Assembly (NCBI GenBank): GCA_028386065.3
Contig: JAKUCV010002869.1
Span: forward strand, 3,116 to 67,115
Source of the DNA: Turnera subulata
Taxonomy: Eukaryota > Streptophyta > Magnoliopsida > Malpighiales > Passifloraceae
Direction of reading: 5' to 3'
DNA: 64,000 bases
Below the pieces are notes generated by a model. The model had not been told where the DNA came from. It did not search any database and worked only from the letters and a program-made list of their open reading frames with translations. How positions within the stretch are numbered: the first letter of the stretch is position 1; each line of letters opens with the position of its first letter. Below are positions 48,366 to 58,628 of the stretch, piece by piece. A program made the position numbers and the translations under genes.

Positions 48366-48493
48366 GAGTCTCTACTGTGCGTACCAGTGATTGAAAGGAA
48401 CCGGCTGGAGCCGGGAGGAAAGTTAAGAGGGACAGACGGGGTGCAATAATTTGGCGGGAAAATTTAGGAGCAAACGCGGCAAGAGTCTGTGGG
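48366..48493 (-). promoter_or_regulatory. Remaining native CTF18 upstream sequence
   Basis: Only 128 bp separate the CTF18 ATG from the copia LTR. The segment contains TTTGGCGGGAAAAT (about 48451-48464, read GATTTTCCCGCCAAA on the minus strand), which closely matches the plant E2F site TTTCCCGC. E2F sites are normal in promoters of DNA replication genes. Confidence 0.6.
48450..48464. promoter_or_regulatory. Putative E2F-binding site upstream of CTF18
   Basis: TTTGGCGGGAAAA on the plus strand matches the consensus TTTSSCGS family (TTTCCCGCC on the minus strand). About 95 bp upstream of the start codon of an S-phase gene, which supports a real role; not tested. Confidence 0.6.
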
Positions 48494-48656
48494 TGTTGTG
48501 AAATGAATGATTAATACTGTGATATATAATAAAGAAGAAGAAGAAGAAAAGAAGAGCCTGCGAAGAAGGAGCATCGGTTTTTATTTCTTGCACTTTGCAG
48601 GCAAATGGGAGGAGGGTACTGTCTGTTAGGTAGATATGACATTCACACGTACAACA
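48494..48656 (-). repeat. Copia 3' LTR next to CTF18
   Basis: Matches 55812-56001 through the GAAGAAGAAG and 'catcggtttttatttcttgcac' segments but lacks about 25 bp in the middle and a few bases near the end. It lies 128 bp upstream of CTF18 and is in the same orientation. Confidence 0.85.
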
Positions 48657-48690
48657 CTCTCCCTTATCATTCTACATTGGGTAAAATATG

Positions 48691-50110
48691 GAGTTAATTA
48701 CATTTTGAACCCCTGAATTCTAGTTAAAATTTGACTCACCACCTGAATTTTTTTTCTCATCAATTGACTACCTGAATTCTTAATTGTATTCAATTAACCA
48801 CTTCCGTTAGGGTAGTTTGGATTTCCGTTAGGTTAGCTTCCTGCGTGGCATGGATGCACGACACGTGTGCCAATCTTATGCATATTTATTTCCAAAAAAA
48901 TAAATAAAGTTCAAAAAAATAAAAAAAGAAAAAAATCAAAGAGATATCGAATTAAATTTTGACCATTAACTCCACCTTCAGGTTTTAATTAGATTAGAAA
49001 AATTAACTCCATCTATCACCTCTTCCTCTTCCTCGTTGACAAAGAACTGCACAATCAAAACCCTTCTTCCTTCTCCTTCCTCCTCCGCATTGACCAAAAA
49101 TTTCAAAACTCAAACCTTCTTTTCCTTCTTTTTCTACCTTCTTCTTCCTCCTCAGCTTTGTCCAAAAAAAACAAAACCAAACCGCCAAGGATGCAGTTAC
49201 CCAGTGACCAAAGCAAACTGAAACCAAACCACTCACTATGTCCAACCACATCAACGAAGACTCATGGTGTCCCAAACTAGCTTTACCACTTCCTCTTCTC
49301 ACTCTTTAACCCCTTTCTTCTCCTAACTCGCATCCCTCTCCTGTTACCCCTTCCTCCACTGCCATTCCCTCCGGTTGGATCTACACTCTCCCTCTCTGTC
49401 GCCTCCACCAAGAAGGTCGTCCATCAATTCTTCTCGTTCCCCTCCATTAAAGACACCAAACGGAGGTAAACTCCTGAATAAAATTAAGATAACTTCTGCC
49501 ATTTGAGTGGCTGGGTGAGGCGCATTGATTGGTGGAATTGGGTGTATCAGTAGAATTGGTTGGTGGGGTTGGTCTTACGTGCAAGAAAATTGATAATTTG
49601 GATGTTGAGGATGTGAGAAATACAAATAGTAAATTTGTGGGATTTGGATTTTGGGATGGTCTGTCTCGTTTTGTTCTCAGTATTTTTTCCATTTTTTATT
49701 TGATATAAATAATTTCTTTTGCTGTTTGTCAAAAGAAAAAAAGAGAATAAAAAAATATTAAATGGTTAAGATATTGTCTCATGTTGTTCATCGTGTATTC
49801 CGGGGTATTCTAATTGAAAATTTTCAATTTGTTCTTCAATTTCTGTTTTCCTTTGGCTTTTGTAATTTTATAATTATATTGCATATTTTTTTGTGAAATT
49901 ATACGTCATGATTTAAAACAAGGGTTAAGATTTTTACACATGTCACATAGCTGTGTACTCTGTTAGTTAAACTGACGGAAATCCAAGCTACCCTAACGGA
50001 AGTGGTTAATTGAATATAATTAGGAGTTCAGGTGGTCAATTGATGAAAAAAAATTCAGGTGGTGAGTCAAATTTAAACTAGAATTTAGGGGGTCAAAATG
50101 TAATTAATCC
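48691..50110. mobile_element. Non-autonomous MULE, 1420 bp, nested in the copia element
   Basis: Exact 9-bp duplication TAAAATATG at 48682-48690 and 50111-50119. Inverted arms of about 145 bp (48691-48835, 49966-50110) share TTAATTACATTTTGA, ACTCACCACCTGAATTTTTT and CCACTTCCGTTAGGGTAG. The related copia fragment at 10060-10110 shows the empty site. The interior (49015-49450) is CT-rich and more GC-rich than its margins. It may be captured gene sequence (for example VASTKKVVHQFFSFPSI in one frame), but I do not recognise a parent gene. Confidence 0.88.
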
Positions 50111-50119
50111 TAAAATATG

Positions 50120-51400
50120 CTTAGGGGAAATTGCCTCATTAAAAACTTTACCAAGAAAAAACCCAGTGGGATAAAAACTTGGTGAAGAGAAAAAGAGTAC
50201 AGTGCGTATTCTATTCCCTCTCATATTGGCCACCCTTGATATCATGATGTCGTTGCATGTCAATCATCCTTGTCAACTTTTGGTGACATTTTGTGGTGTA
50301 TGTCATGTCTGATTACTTTTGACATATTTGTCCTTCAATTGGGCAATGTGGGCATCATTATCTTTATAATTTGTTGTTGGAGCATCTTCCTTGCCCTCTT
50401 GCTTTTGTGGTCCCGATGATATAGCAATTTCATGTGTAAAGTTGTAGCAGATGTCCGTCTGTACTTTATGTGGATCAAATAAAGGACCTGCATCTGCAAA
50501 ACCAACTATATTCTCTTCGGGCTTACAGGGTTAATTCAGAACCGCATCTATTATATCCCGAAGATATGAGCAAAGTCATATCTTGCCAGTAGGCTTATGG
50601 CAAAAGCTTCAGGCTTCTTGTTACTAGCAATATAAATTTCACTTAGATAGGGTACTTCAGGACCAATCTAATTCTGTATGAGATTTTTCATCTCAAGTCA
50701 TTTATTTACATCCAACATTTGGAGACTTCTTCAGGAGTTCCAATAATAGTATACAAACGTTAGTAACAACGATAAGTACAAACATATATAAGAATAATCA
50801 TACTTCTCAAGTTTGGTTTAAACCATATAAAGATCAATTCAGCTTAATATTTATATATTCCCGGGAATTAGTTGCTTCAAGCAACTTGAATCTTTCAGGG
50901 ATTCTTATGCATATGTCATGACGTATGGATCCTTAAAAATAAGCTGTAATAGCATCCATTTGATACATTTTTAATTCTTTTCATATTATGCCTGACTTTA
51001 TCAAACTCTAAAAATAATTGCATCCACCACAGGGGAGTATATCTCCTCACAATTATTATTGGGTCGTTGGGTGAAACCTTGTGCGATGAGCCATGCTTTG
51101 TATCTCACTATTATAATTTTCTTTTCGCACAAATACCCATTTTCAATCAACTGGTTCTTCACCATCTGGTGTACGGACTACAGGTCCAGAAAATCTCTCG
51201 CTTTACCAGAGTCTAACACAGCCTTAATTATGTCTCACTATTTTGGCCAATCATACTGCGCCTACATTCATCAATAGATGTAGGTTCATGATCCTCATTT
51301 TCTTTCATAATATTTAGCGCTATATAAGTAAATATTCCGTCGACGGTTATTTCATGTCGGTTCCATCTTGTTTCTGACACTATAATTGAGATCTCATCAT
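50120..51400 (-). pseudogene. Copia 3' UTR, RNase H and reverse transcriptase remnants
   Basis: Minus-strand reading gives an RNase H piece VGFADAGPLFDPHK…ISSGP at about 50500-50400. An RT N-terminal piece with the KARLVAQGF-type motif (here YKAWLIAQGFTQRP), then EEIYSPVVDAI, is at about 51110-51020. Many stops and indels. 50120-50990 is the same sequence type as 10085-10985. Confidence 0.7.
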
Positions 51401-51849
51401 TTTCATTTATTTCAGGTACTTGAGTTATTTCTGGAACTTTATCAATTGTGTCAGAAAAACCAACCTCTTCTAGAGGACTTTTAATTTAAACCTCTACTGG
51501 AGGTCTTATTTTCTTACTGGGGCCATCTGATATCTTTGCTCCTTTTTCTCTATCGAGAAGTTTTCTTTGGAACCAAGCATATTCTACGCTTCTGGCGTAT
51601 TTTGGATTCATTTGCATATTTTAATTGTTCTCCAGGAACATTAAATCAAGCAGGAGCATTTGTAACTAGTATGGTCACACTTTTAAAATATGTCTAGCAA
51701 TTGACTTAATATTTTGCAAATGAATCATCTTCTGAACTTCAGGTTCACACGAATTTGTTTGAGGATCAAAACTAAGTATTGAATAACATTTCAATTATAT
51801 CTTGATCCAACTGCTTATTTTCTCCCCCTGATGTTGGGTAAACATTTCA

Positions 51850-52640
51850 TTAAATTTAACAATAAGCAAACCTTTTCTATAAATAAATCTCCAATCTTTT
51901 AGTCAATAGTTTCAATTACGTTGTAATTGATGGAGATTCATACCCAACATCTATTCCCAATCTTCTTTAAACACCAACATTACTATGCTGTGGTGGAGAA
52001 TTTGGTGCTTAATCAACGGTCCGAAGATGGGAGATAATTTGTGACCAAGAACCAATGGGGAGATCTTATGATCTTATAATATCTTATTGGCTTGATGCAC
52101 ATTTGCTGCGTGTAAACTATCATGTTCTCAAACAGTAATATCTCTTTAGCAATGATCCTACAATCAATTGGAAATATTCAATAAACGAATCATCCAGATC
52201 GTCCATTATTTCCAACAATATACATTATCCATTGAAGAGATACACAAGCATTATCAAGACATATAGTCTTACAAGATAATCAGGGATGTGTACCCGCAAT
52301 TGGTTTAATCATAATAAGCGTGCAATATACCAACTTGCGTCTAATAAGTGCACAGTAGACCATCTAGTCGATGCATCGATTAAAATCATAAAAGTACCTA
52401 GATGGTTAACATGGCGGATTTATTAGTCCGCGTACACTTTCCTGAATTATTTTCAAAAAACTTGCTGGTGATACTAGGCCAATCTCATCATAGGAAGGCC
52501 AAATAATTAATTTGCAGCAAACAAACACATAGAAATTCATTGATTGTAAAAACTTCTGATTTTTCAACTTAATGAATTTTGTGCATCATTATTGATCCAG
52601 GATGGCCCAACCGATCATGCCAAACAATAAATCAATAAAC
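51850..52640 (-). pseudogene. Copia integrase and GAG-preintegrase remnants
   Basis: On the minus strand, WHDRLGHPGSIMMHKIH (about 52620-52570) is the zinc-binding preintegrase motif. FMILIDASTRWSTVHLLDA (about 52395-52340) and a YESPSI piece near 51930 belong to the integrase core and its C-terminal part. Frame breaks are frequent. Confidence 0.75.
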
Positions 52641-52889
52641 CAACTTCAAGTTGGTGCCAACTTCAGGCTGCTATATATGTGCTAGCTTCAGGCTGCTATT
52701 TTTACCAGCTTCAGGCTGTTGTGTATCAATTTCAAGCTTATTGCTGCCACTCATGTCAGAAAAGATCAGCATTATTGAGCAATAATAAATGTGGAGGCAA
52801 ACTTTTCCAAAAATAGCTTTGGAGTTTTGTGAAACTGAAAAATCTTCAGGATCTTTTCAGAGACAGGAAAGAGGGTCCACATTTGAAAA

Positions 52890-53666
52890 ATGACACCTTG
52901 TTGTCTAAGCTCAGGCTATAAAAGAGGGCAAAAATATGTGGTGAAACATATAGATTCAGAAAAACCACAGAGAGATAAAAGAATGCCTTCCCCAGCAACT
53001 GTCTTCTTTGTTGAGGGTGCCTCTCTAGGAAGGAGGAACAGGCTAGTATATAACATGGTGAATGAACAGCAAGAGGAGTTACCGAGTGAACTCGCAAGAA
53101 TTCCTCGTTTGGTTTTTGTTAATGAACTATATTCATCTAGATTCTTTGTAACTCCTATGGAAGAAACTTTTTTCCTAGAGGACCAAGGCAATCTAAGGGC
53201 TTCATTTTATGGTTCAGCTAACTCTATAATGTTTTTCATATCTGATAGACTGCAGGAATTTCAACTAGAGCCATCATGTCAATTTCTGAATCAAAGTAGC
53301 TATTATCAAGTTTCCATAATGGCTCGGAGTGTCCCGAGGGTTTCTAGGTTACCGCCTACATGGCCTAAGGTGCGACTTTTACTATGGAATTGCAAGGGAG
53401 TGGCCAGGCAGTCCCAAGATTTCGTGCGTACCTTAAGGGATCTGAAGAATCAGTACAAGCCCAATATGGTACTGATTACTGAAACCCTGTGGCAACCTGT
53501 AGAGAATCATGGAGCAATACCACTCCGTTTTCCTCCAACAAATCGGTTTGAGCTACCTGGAGAAAATAACATGGGTGGTATGTGGTTCTCCTGGAACGAC
53601 AGTGTTAGGGTCAACATCAATAATGAGGCTCAGAGTTTTAGAGTCAATGTTGTACCCAATAGATAA
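52890..53666 (+). CDS. LINE endonuclease-like ORF (truncated ORF2 start) inside the copia element
   Basis: An uninterrupted 258-codon frame opposite in direction to its copia host. The C-terminal third has the start of the L1-type apurinic/apyrimidinic endonuclease domain: RLLLWNCKGVARQ, FVRTLRDLKNQYKPNMVLITET (the catalytic Asn and Glu positions WNC and TE), then GGMWFSWNDSVRVNI. It stops after about 95 residues of the domain, far short of a complete endonuclease, and RT is absent. The first 143 residues have no family I recognise; a methionine at 53321 (MARSVPRVS) is an equally good ORF2-like start. CTATAAAAGAGGG lies inside the frame at about 52916-52928. Expression is unknown. It could be a LINE fragment or a captured exon. 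Confidence 0.5.
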   Translation: MTPCCLSSGYKRGQKYVVKHIDSEKPQRDKRMPSPATVFFVEGASLGRRNRLVYNMVNEQQEELPSELARIPRLVFVNELYSSRFFVTPMEETFFLEDQGNLRASFYGSANSIMFFISDRLQEFQLEPSCQFLNQSSYYQVSIMARSVPRVSRLPPTWPKVRLLLWNCKGVARQSQDFVRTLRDLKNQYKPNMVLITETLWQPVENHGAIPLRFPPTNRFELPGENNMGGMWFSWNDSVRVNINNEAQSFRVNVVPNR

Positions 53667-53689
53667 GTAATAATAGCTCAAACTTATGA

Positions 53690-55811
53690 TTGAGAACAAT
53701 TCCCCTATATGAATGTTCTCAAGTAATGAATCCCATATGCAATAAAAATATGCATGTTTTCCTTTAACCTTGCCGTTGTTCTAACCATTATGGTCATTAG
53801 AACTATATCATTCATATCCATGGCCACATGCACAATTATGATTATACTTGTCACATTCGCTTCAGGGAATGAAGCAGAGTTATTCTGGTGGGAACCATAA
53901 CAATTTCTTTTATTACTGTAAGCAAGAATATTTTGTACTCTTCAGGAGTTTGCTCTTCCAGAGCGTAAACATATAATCTTCTAGATCATAGTTAAGCTTG
54001 TGTTCTTCATAGTTTATTCATCTACTGTAGAGGTATAGTAATATAGTTTTCCACGTATAGGTAGATGCAACAGCATTCACATACAGTTTTTCACTCCCCC
54101 TTGAATGCTGTTGCACTTTGGGTAGGAGAATGTTGCTCTTCAAGAGCACATTAAAAACTCATACTCTTCTGGAGCGTATTAAACCTTTTTTTTTTTCATT
54201 GTGAGATTATACTTTCATATGAATAATTTCCGTTTATTAAGTACGGAATACGTCATTGCATAGTCTTTAGGACAAATGCTCAAGTCAACAATAATTTCGC
54301 ATCCACGTGAAAAATTAACAATTATAACAAACTGTAAAGTAAACATAATGTAATAAAATATAACAATTAACAATGAAATAGAACATGAAATAAAATTATT
54401 CAATATATATTGGCTTGCACCTTCAGGGTAAGCAAAATATAGTATAAATCTTCTGGTCATATCCATCTTCTGGTGGTCATGTTTTTCTTCAATTTTTCTT
54501 TAAAGGGTCTGCAGGATCTTCTAGAAGTAAGACATCCGGTCTTTGCTATATTTTTCTTTTATTGAGTCTTCCAGACGATTAGCCCAATATTTGTTACATA
54601 TTTCCAAAATTATAAATAAACATAGACCTTTTATTAATTAGCCCAATTAAAATTAAATAAACGAAAATTAACTGCAATAGGCCTTGTACGAGCCCAATCA
54701 AAACGTAGATTAAAGCAAGAAAATATAATGGGCCTTTTCATAGCCCAATAAATAACCAAAAATTAAATGCGATGGGCCTTAGTCCAAAACGTAAATGAAA
54801 TTAAAGCAAGAAATTAAATGCAATGGGCCTTTTAATAGCCCAATCGTAATTTAAATAAAAAAACATAAAATATGCTTACTCAATAAATCTTTCAGCAGTA
54901 ATAATAGCATAACAATAGAGAATATATAATATACGCTTACTCGATAAATCTTTCAGCAATAATAATAGCATAATAATATTGAATACTTAATATATGTCTG
55001 CTTACTCGATAAATCTTTCAGCAATATTAATTATCATATATATATATATATATATTTAATTAGAATATAAAGTTTTTTTTTATTATTTTTTTCTCTCTTT
55101 CCCCCTTTTTTCCTTTTTTTTACTCTCTTTTTTCTTTTCTCTCTCTTTTTTTTGACGGACTGGGCCGTGAACAGTACCGGCCCAGGTTTTTAAAAAAGTG
55201 AACTAGGCCGTGAACAGCAACGGCCCAAGTCCCTGCACAGTACCAAAAAAACAGGCCCAGGCCCGTGCACTATGTAAGCCCAGGCTCGTGCACTGTGTAA
55301 GCCCAGGCCCGAGCCCAAAAGTCCAGGTCCAGGCTCGCTGACCCGTCGGGTCAGTTTGACCCATCCGGGTCGTCTTCCTCAGCTCGCGGGTCGCCCACCG
55401 TGATCAGTTGCAGACGGCGGCACGAGGACAGCAGGCAGCACGGGACAAGAGCAGCGACGGCAGGAGGATGCGACGTCATGGAGGAGACTCGCTGGTGGCT
55501 GCAGTGTCGTCGGCAGCAGGCGAAAGACGCGAGGAAGAAAAGATCCGCGGGTTTCCTAGTCGGGTCGTCGTCACTTGCCGGCGCGTCAAGCGGCGGAAAC
55601 GACGGGAGAAAGCGGCAACAGGTAGGCGACGATTAGGAGAAGGGACCGGTGGTGGCGGTGACACTAGGACCAGAGTGGAACTCGTCGACGTGAACAGTAA
55701 TCGAGAGGTTGACGGTTTTTCTGGTTTTTTTTCTTTTCTTCTCTCGGTTTTCTCTATTTTCTGGGTTGATTTTTTTTCTTGCTCTGGGTAGAATCATTCG
55801 TGCTGATAACG
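53690..55811 (-). pseudogene. Copia gag remnant and long 5' leader
   Basis: On the minus strand 53920-53860 reads as a gag-type segment rich in N/S with heavy frame damage. 54600-55060 has two repeated motifs, 'gcaatgggccttttaatagcccaat' type (three copies) and 'cttactcgataaatctttcagcaa' (three to four copies). 55140-55400 contains GGCCC/GGGCC and GACCCGTCGGGTC/GACCCATCCGGGTC palindromes, and 55400-55800 is GC-rich. The open frames at 55400-55791 and 55476-55664 are compositional. Confidence 0.5.
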
Positions 55812-56001
55812 TATTGTGAAATGAATGATTAATACTGTGATATATAATAAAGAAGAAGAAGAAAAGAAGAGCCAGTGAAGAAGAAGGAGGAGCATCGGTT
55901 TTTATTTCTTGCACTTTGCAGGTAAAACTCAGTACAATATATAGGGGAGGAGGGTACTGCGTGTTCAGTAGATATGACATTCACACGTTTTATTTACAAC
56001 A
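55812..56001 (-). repeat. Copia 5' LTR
   Basis: 190 bp, ends TTTACAACA before the GTGGG duplication. Its left neighbour GTTATCAGCACGA (minus strand) is the primer-binding region. Confidence 0.85.
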
Positions 56002-56006
56002 GTGGG

Positions 56007-56207
56007 GAGTTTTCTTATGTATATATCATTATTGTTTCTCGTGGGATAAGAGCATTTTGAGTCCTAAACCTTTAACAAAAAATCAATTAAGTCGTAAACC
56101 TTTCAGAATCAATATTCGAGTCCTAAATTTTTCAAAAAGTGAACAAAACTAGTCCTAAAGATATTTTTCGTCAGGATAACACTACCGGGAGTCCTAAAAC
56201 ATATCTC
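56007..56207. other. Spacer between copia and Tat-type elements
   Basis: Contains three 'cctaaa.ctttt'-type imperfect repeats ('gagtcctaaacctttaac', 'aagtcgtaaacctttcag', 'gagtcctaaatttttcaa') typical of MULE/MITE arms; no opposing arm was found. Confidence 0.4.
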
Positions 56208-57901
56208 TGTGAACACCCAAATTTGGACTTCCATATTAATTTAGGTTTTTAAAATGTTTTAACCTAAAGTTAATGAGATGATCTAATTTTGGGCTTAAAG
56301 TGTTTTATAAGTTTAATTGATAAAAAAATGGACATTCACAAGAGTTTGGTCCAGTAAAACTCAATCATTGCGCCCACTTTTAGTTTAAAATTTCGTGAAA
56401 AATCAGAATTAAAATTACCTTTTATTGGATATGTGAGTTTATGGTAGATAAGAGTTGAAAAGAGTTAACTTTAGGCTAATTGGAGTATTGATAGGAATAG
56501 CCAGCAAGAATGCAGTAATTCCTGGTCTGATAACTTTAATCCCACGCTGAAAATCAATCAGCCCCAAAAACTAATGGCGATTTAGAGCTAAAAATGGAAA
56601 ATACGGGTTACTATAGCAAATGGCGGGAGGTCATTGCGCGATAGCCGGCCGCCATTTCGCGCGATGACCGCCACGTGCGGGTGAACATGGATTCCATGAC
56701 CGCCAATGTGGCGGACATGGAGTCTATGACCGCTATGGCCGGCGGACATCACACCATGACCGCCCGACAGTGGCGGACACGAATCCCAGAAATGTGTTTT
56801 TTCCCTTATTTATGGCCATTAATCAATTACACACATTTTGGACCTGATTTTAAGCAAGAATCCTGTCAATTATGAGTTCCACGAGCTGTACACTCCCAAA
56901 ACTCTATAAATAGAGCCTCCCACTCACTCCAAAAGGGACATCAAGAGCCATTAGACTAGATTACTCACACTCTTTTAAGCTTAGAAAAAAGCTTGGGGAA
57001 ACTCTACTTCTCCAAACCCTCAATCACTCTTTTCCTACTGCTACTCTGGTCAAATTCTGTGAAGAGGAACATCAAGAAGTAACCAACAAGAGGGGATCAA
57101 GAGGAGGAAACAATCAAAAGCAATCCGGAAGCCAATAAGTTGGTGAACCCGAATTGGGGTTCCTGATGTGAGCAGTCCCAAAAAATAATTCATATCTCGA
57201 GCTGTAGGTGTTGGATTGTTGCGACCTTAGACTGTTTGGAAAGTTAAGAGAAAGATCTATAACTTTGCTATTGGGCCCAGAAGCTGAATCGACCGTTTTC
57301 ATTCTTTAAAATCAAGTAGAAGTTGACTCACAAATTCTATCCAGCAACCAAGGTAAGCATTCTAATCTCTTTTTGGTTCTAAATATTCTTGATTGCTGTT
57401 GGTTTGATGCTATATTGATGCTGAGATGTTTGCTGCTGATCTGATGATATGATTTATGTTGATAGACTGTTAGAACTACGTGGCTTTGACCCTAGTCACT
57501 CGGGTACATACGTAGTCTCAAGTTGCCAATGAGATGCAATCCAATTCTTCTTCTCCCTCCTTTCTTTTTATTTTTCAGTTGTTTATTGTATTATGTGATT
57601 TGTTTCCACACTTTCACACACTTACACAAGACACACTATTTAACCCATCTATTGCACAAAGTTTCGCCTCAACACGGGTAGGGTGCTAACCCCTTTCTAC
57701 CCGTGACAAACCTCTGAATCCAACAATCTCTGGTTCACTAGATCAGTCCCATATGTTTGATGCTTAAGAAGGATTGATGCCTATGGTTTTTCCCTGGATT
57801 TCCCCAAGAAATAAAATCTGGGTGGCGACTCTTTTGATTGTTGGATTAGACAAGAAGAAGTAATAAGGTGAAGGGGCCGGATTTCCAGTTGGGTCTTCAC
57901 A
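56208..57901 (+). repeat. Tat-type 5' LTR, 1694 bp
   Basis: TGTGAA/TTCACA inverted termini, a TATA box at 56905, an A-rich leader after it, and the primer-binding site immediately downstream. The GC-rich patch at 56620-56790 carries repeated CCGCC…GGCGG hairpins. Confidence 0.8.
56905..56913 (+). promoter_or_regulatory. TATA box of the Tat-type LTR
   Basis: TATAAATAG, a strong plant core promoter motif, located mid-LTR as expected at the U3/R junction. Confidence 0.65.
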
Positions 57902-57922
57902 ACTGGCGACTCCGCTGGGGAC
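57902..57922 (+). other. Primer-binding site of the Tat-type element
   Basis: TGGCGACTCCGCTGGGGAC starts one to two bases after the LTR end; known tRNA-complementary site class in Tat/Ogre elements. Confidence 0.75.
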
Positions 57923-58628
57923 GTAGAGGGTTTAAGAAACTTTGTGCAATCTTTGGGTTTATTGTGTGCCTTTTTATGTGTCATCATACGTGCCTTGTAT
58001 TCATATAAATTGTGTGAAGCCTCTACCATAAGAGGGCAAGGGAATCCAAGCCCGCTACATTCCGTCCTGCAGGGTTAGTGGCTTGAGTGCACCTATTTCT
58101 CGTTGTTTAGTGACGATGGGGATCACCCCCTAGCGGCAGTCTTTTTAGCCCCCAACCAGCTACATACCCTAAGCATCTCATGCATTATAAATCAATACGT
58201 GTTACGTGCATTTTGTGTGGTGTATATCTTGTGTGAACATGCTTTGTATATACGTGTTGTGTTTTATTACTATGAATTCGAGTCTATCCATGCATAAGTA
58301 TTGTCACAAAAACAAAACAAAAAAATCAAAAAGAAATAAAATAAAAAAAATGTTTGGGTCGGACCACTGTGTTGGCCTTATGAAGGGTGTTATATTGACG
58401 AGTCTAGTAAGGAAATCCTAGGAAAGTAAATATAAACATGTGAGTTGATGATGAATTTGTGGTGTTGTCTCCCCCATTGTCATGTATATTCGGTCGATCT
58501 ACCTTGTTTTAAGGAATTCACATTTGCACACATTGAACATTGCATCACATATTTTTCAAAGCATAAAACACAAATTTGAGTTAAGGTGTGCCATCTGTTT
58601 CAAATCCCCATCTTTTTAGACTTGAGCT

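Larger units (their letters stand above)
48494..56001 (-). mobile_element. Decayed Ty1/copia element with nested insertions, target duplication GTGGG
   Basis: LTRs are 48494-48656 (3', 163 bp with a small deletion) and 55812-56001 (5', 190 bp). Termini are TGTTGT/ACAACA (the 5' LTR has TATTGT). The direct repeat GTGGG flanks it at 48489-48493 and 56002-56006. On the minus strand a TTATCAGCACGA primer-binding motif follows the 5' LTR, and a purine tract AAGGGAGAG precedes the 3' LTR. Pol remnants are listed separately. A MULE (48691-50110) and a LINE-like ORF (52890-53666) are nested inside. The short LTRs suggest an Ale/Retrofit-like copia; this lineage call is inference. Confidence 0.85.
56208..58628 (+). 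mobile_element. Tat-type gypsy element: 5' LTR and start of internal region
   Basis: The LTR 56208-57901 starts TGTGAACACCC and ends GGGTCTTCACA. It is followed by the primer-binding site ACTGGCGACTCCGCTGGGGAC (57902-57922), a form diagnostic of Tat/Ogre-like elements. About 700 bp of leader without a gene follow, then a SIRE-type copia element cuts in at 58629. The rest of the element is beyond the window. Confidence 0.8.

Noticed and set aside
52910..52930. Idea that the TATA-like motif marks an endogenous pararetrovirus promoter
   Set aside because: Downstream coding matches a LINE endonuclease start, and no coat, movement or RT motif of that virus group is present.
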